64,000 nucleotides of DNA, from assembly GCF_019175285.1 (NCBI RefSeq), contig NC_056528.1:44173529-44237528 (forward strand). Reading direction: 5' to 3'. The notes below the pieces were generated by a model, which did no database searches, had not been told where the DNA came from, and saw only the letters and a program-made list of their open reading frames with translations. Every line of letters starts with the position of its first letter. Positions within the stretch are counted from its first letter, which is position 1. Below, piece by piece: positions 57,700 to 64,000 of this stretch. Both the position numbers and the translations under genes were made by a program. Source of the stretch: Sceloporus undulatus (lineage: Eukaryota > Chordata > Lepidosauria > Squamata > Phrynosomatidae).

Positions 57700-59120
57700 G
57701 GGGAGATGAGGGCTGCTTATAGAGAGCCTTCCTAGTTCTTGTTCTGTTTTCTTGATCCGCTTAAGGTGGGTCTTTTGCATAAAAGACATGCCTCGCTTTC
57801 CTTTGCAAGGGTTGCCCATGGCATTCTGTAATGAAATTATTTTAAGCCTGACCTGTTAAGCAATCTAAACCCAGAAAGCTACTCTCCTGTCTCTGTAAAC
57901 ATTCCTTCTTTAAACCAAAAGCGAAATGGACATTGGTAGCTCAATCTAAAAGCCTGTTTTTGCTCATAATCACACACTGAAAGATCTCTAGGATGACTTG
58001 CAAAACTGCTTAACTTAAATCCATCTGCTATGCAGTTTGTCTTTTAGGCTAGAACAGTCATCTTCACAAGCATGGTTGTCCACTCATCAGATTATATTGA
58101 CTTTTATTTGCACCAGTGTTTTACAGTTGTTGGCTGGAATCCTGTGTGTGAGAATTACATTTCGGGAGTTTCATAATGCCCATATCCAGTAAACAGCTTC
58201 TGTTACATTACTCTGTAGGGGAGCTAGCAAAGTAGCTGATGTGCATGAGGACACTCTTGCCAGTGTCCCATATTTGCAATTCAGTAACAAGATTTCCCAG
58301 TACCTCAGCTTTTAAGTATATGTAAAGTTTGAATGTTGTTAGCACTTTCACAAGTAGTCCTATTTAAGGGGTTTCTAGCTGAAACCATTACTTTTTGTCC
58401 ACTGCTGCAGCAGCATCAGGAACGGCTCTGTTTTGGCTGTTGGCCACTTGAGTTCTGGCTTCTGATTTTCCATACTATCTAGTGCAGCGATGTCAAAGTA
58501 GATATAGTCAGCCCTCTATATCCATGGATTCTACATCCACAAATACAGCCAACCACAGCTCAAAATAATAATGAAAATCCCCAAAGCCAACTTTTGTGTT
58601 TGTTCAACATTTTATATAATGGATGTCGTTACTAATTAAGACAATCTGTTTCAATTAACTGTCATTAACATTCCTTGATCAAAGTGGAAATTCTTACGCC
58701 AACAGTCAGCAAGGACATTTAAATGTCACATTGCACTGACAGTATCTGAGTCAAGTAACTAATTATGGGCAGGGCTTAATTTAGTTCAGTATATTCTTTC
58801 ATTACAGCATTGACACTGCTACATTCTCTATTGAAACTGCACTGTGTTTGCTAATGTTGCTTTATTGTTTGAAAAGTATATGCATACTCCTGCCCACCCT
58901 CTTCCTAAAATAGTTTCCATCAGCGTATACTTAAGTATGGCTTTTGCTTTACTTCCATCTTCCCATAGAAATGAACTCTACCTCAATATAAGAGGAAAAC
59001 TAGTGCAGGGGAAAATCATTTCTTCTTTAATCACACAGCTCCACCATATATGCAGACCCTTGTGGCAAAAAAGCATCAGGAAATAAATTTTCTATTGAAG
59101 ACAATGTATTATTAGCCCCT
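57700..59120. other. Interval between VAMP7 and the SLAIN-like gene, with a Tigger-like piece
   Basis: TATAGTCAGCCCTCTATATC with ATGGATTCTACATCCACAAA at 58505-58570 matches the repeat at 3085. Nothing else was recognised. Part may be 3' UTR of either gene. Confidence 0.45.
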
Positions 59121-59125
59121 TCAAA

Positions 59126-59131
59126 TTTATT
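59126..59131 (-). terminator. Candidate polyadenylation signal of the SLAIN-like gene
   Basis: AATAAA on the minus strand lies about 920 bases after the stop. Others lie further on (58866-58861), so the choice is open. Confidence 0.35.
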
Positions 59132-60051
59132 AACTACAATATCAAGTCACATTGGTTAACAAGAAGTAGGGCTGGCAAGGCCAGTTTGTATTCCAAGGTA
59201 TGACTATGCTCTTGCATTTAGCAAGCTCCAGCAGCAGCAGATTTAATTTAAAAATGAGGTTCCTTCATTGAAAGAGGACATTAGAAAAGACTGGTACAAA
59301 AGCCAAAACCAGGATTTTAGCATCTACCATCAAGTGGAGAAGTTTAGGAAGAGAAAAATTGTTATGTACAATTCCAGAAGTGATATCACTACCCATACCA
59401 AAAATGTCCCCACCCCTGCCCCAAGACCAAGCAAATGGGTACAATGTGACTTCACTGCAGCTCTACATACCAGAGTCTTAGAGAAGTTGGTGATGCTGCT
59501 TATAAGCTGAAGATATTCTGTAACAGGTGACAAATTTCAAGTGTACTAATAGTTATAAATCATTTTCTTTTTACGGTTAAAAAAAACTATACACCTTTTC
59601 AGAACAAATAAAAATCCTCTGAGTATCCTAGAAAAGCTAGGTGTTCCAGGTGACATTGGAACGAGTCATTTTTAATTGTTTGCTTCTCCAAACTCTTTTG
59701 AAAACAAAACAGCCAATGACCCGATTTTTCAGCACCGCAGGAACTCTCTCCCATGCCTTTCCCCCTTTCTTGTGAGCATCATATATTTAGGTGTGGACAT
59801 TAGGCAGACAGTGACCTGTATAGCAAGTATAAAAGATGTCACCCGGGCTCATGGCAAGAGCAGCAGGAACAAAAGTCCATCAAGATAAGCAACAGCAAGA
59901 GATGGTCCCAGTTCAGAAAAGGATTGTCCTTGGCCGGATGTGGTGGTGATACAGGAGTGGAGTTTTTAAAATCTCCAGCCCAGCCAGCTGGGCTCTTTTC
60001 CAACTATCAACCTACCAACAGTTTGCTATTTAGCAGCGTCTTCCGGCTGGC

Positions 60052-64000
<3,949 letters not shown>

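Overview
The window is vertebrate nuclear DNA with intron-split genes (GT..AG introns), AT-rich spacers and a dense mix of old transposable elements. Sauria-type SINEs, a Bov-B (RTE) LINE tail, CORE-SINEs, CR1, L2 and L1 fragments, and a SPIN-type hAT element together point to a squamate reptile, probably a lizard. The species cannot be named from the sequence alone. No prokaryotic, plasmid or CRISPR content was seen.

Four genes are supported, in the order EDNRB2 (+), POLR1D (-), VAMP7 (+), SLAIN-family gene (-, its 3' half only). EDNRB2 (17647-30408) is a complete seven-exon endothelin receptor of 438 residues. POLR1D (37986-45072) is a five-exon gene for the AC19/RPAC2 subunit shared by RNA polymerases I and III (125 residues). 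VAMP7 (49316-55934) encodes a 220-residue longin R-SNARE in seven coding exons, with a likely non-coding first exon ending at 45649. The SLAIN-like gene (60052-62912) enters from beyond the right edge, and its last four coding exons are visible. Every joined exon set keeps one open frame across canonical splice sites.

POLR1D and VAMP7 are divergent from one GC-rich promoter (about 45073-45450). That promoter holds a 40-bp tandem repeat, each full unit carrying a CCAAT box and most also a GC box. VAMP7 and the SLAIN-like gene are convergent. EDNRB2 beside a SLAIN gene mirrors EDNRB beside SLAIN1 on human 13q22, which suggests an ancient duplicated block.

Region by region: 1-17.6 kb is intergenic, with L1, L2, SINE, SPIN and MITE remnants. 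17.6-30.4 kb is EDNRB2, whose introns hold several MITEs with readable target-site duplications. 30.4-37.9 kb is intergenic, with SINEs and a short Penelope-like piece carrying a decayed hammerhead-ribozyme core. 38-45 kb is POLR1D, with CR1, Bov-B and MITE copies in its introns. 45-57.7 kb is the shared promoter and VAMP7. 57.7-60 kb is intergenic or 3' UTR, and 60-64 kb is the SLAIN-like gene. A 10-base run of N at 42044-42053 is an assembly gap.
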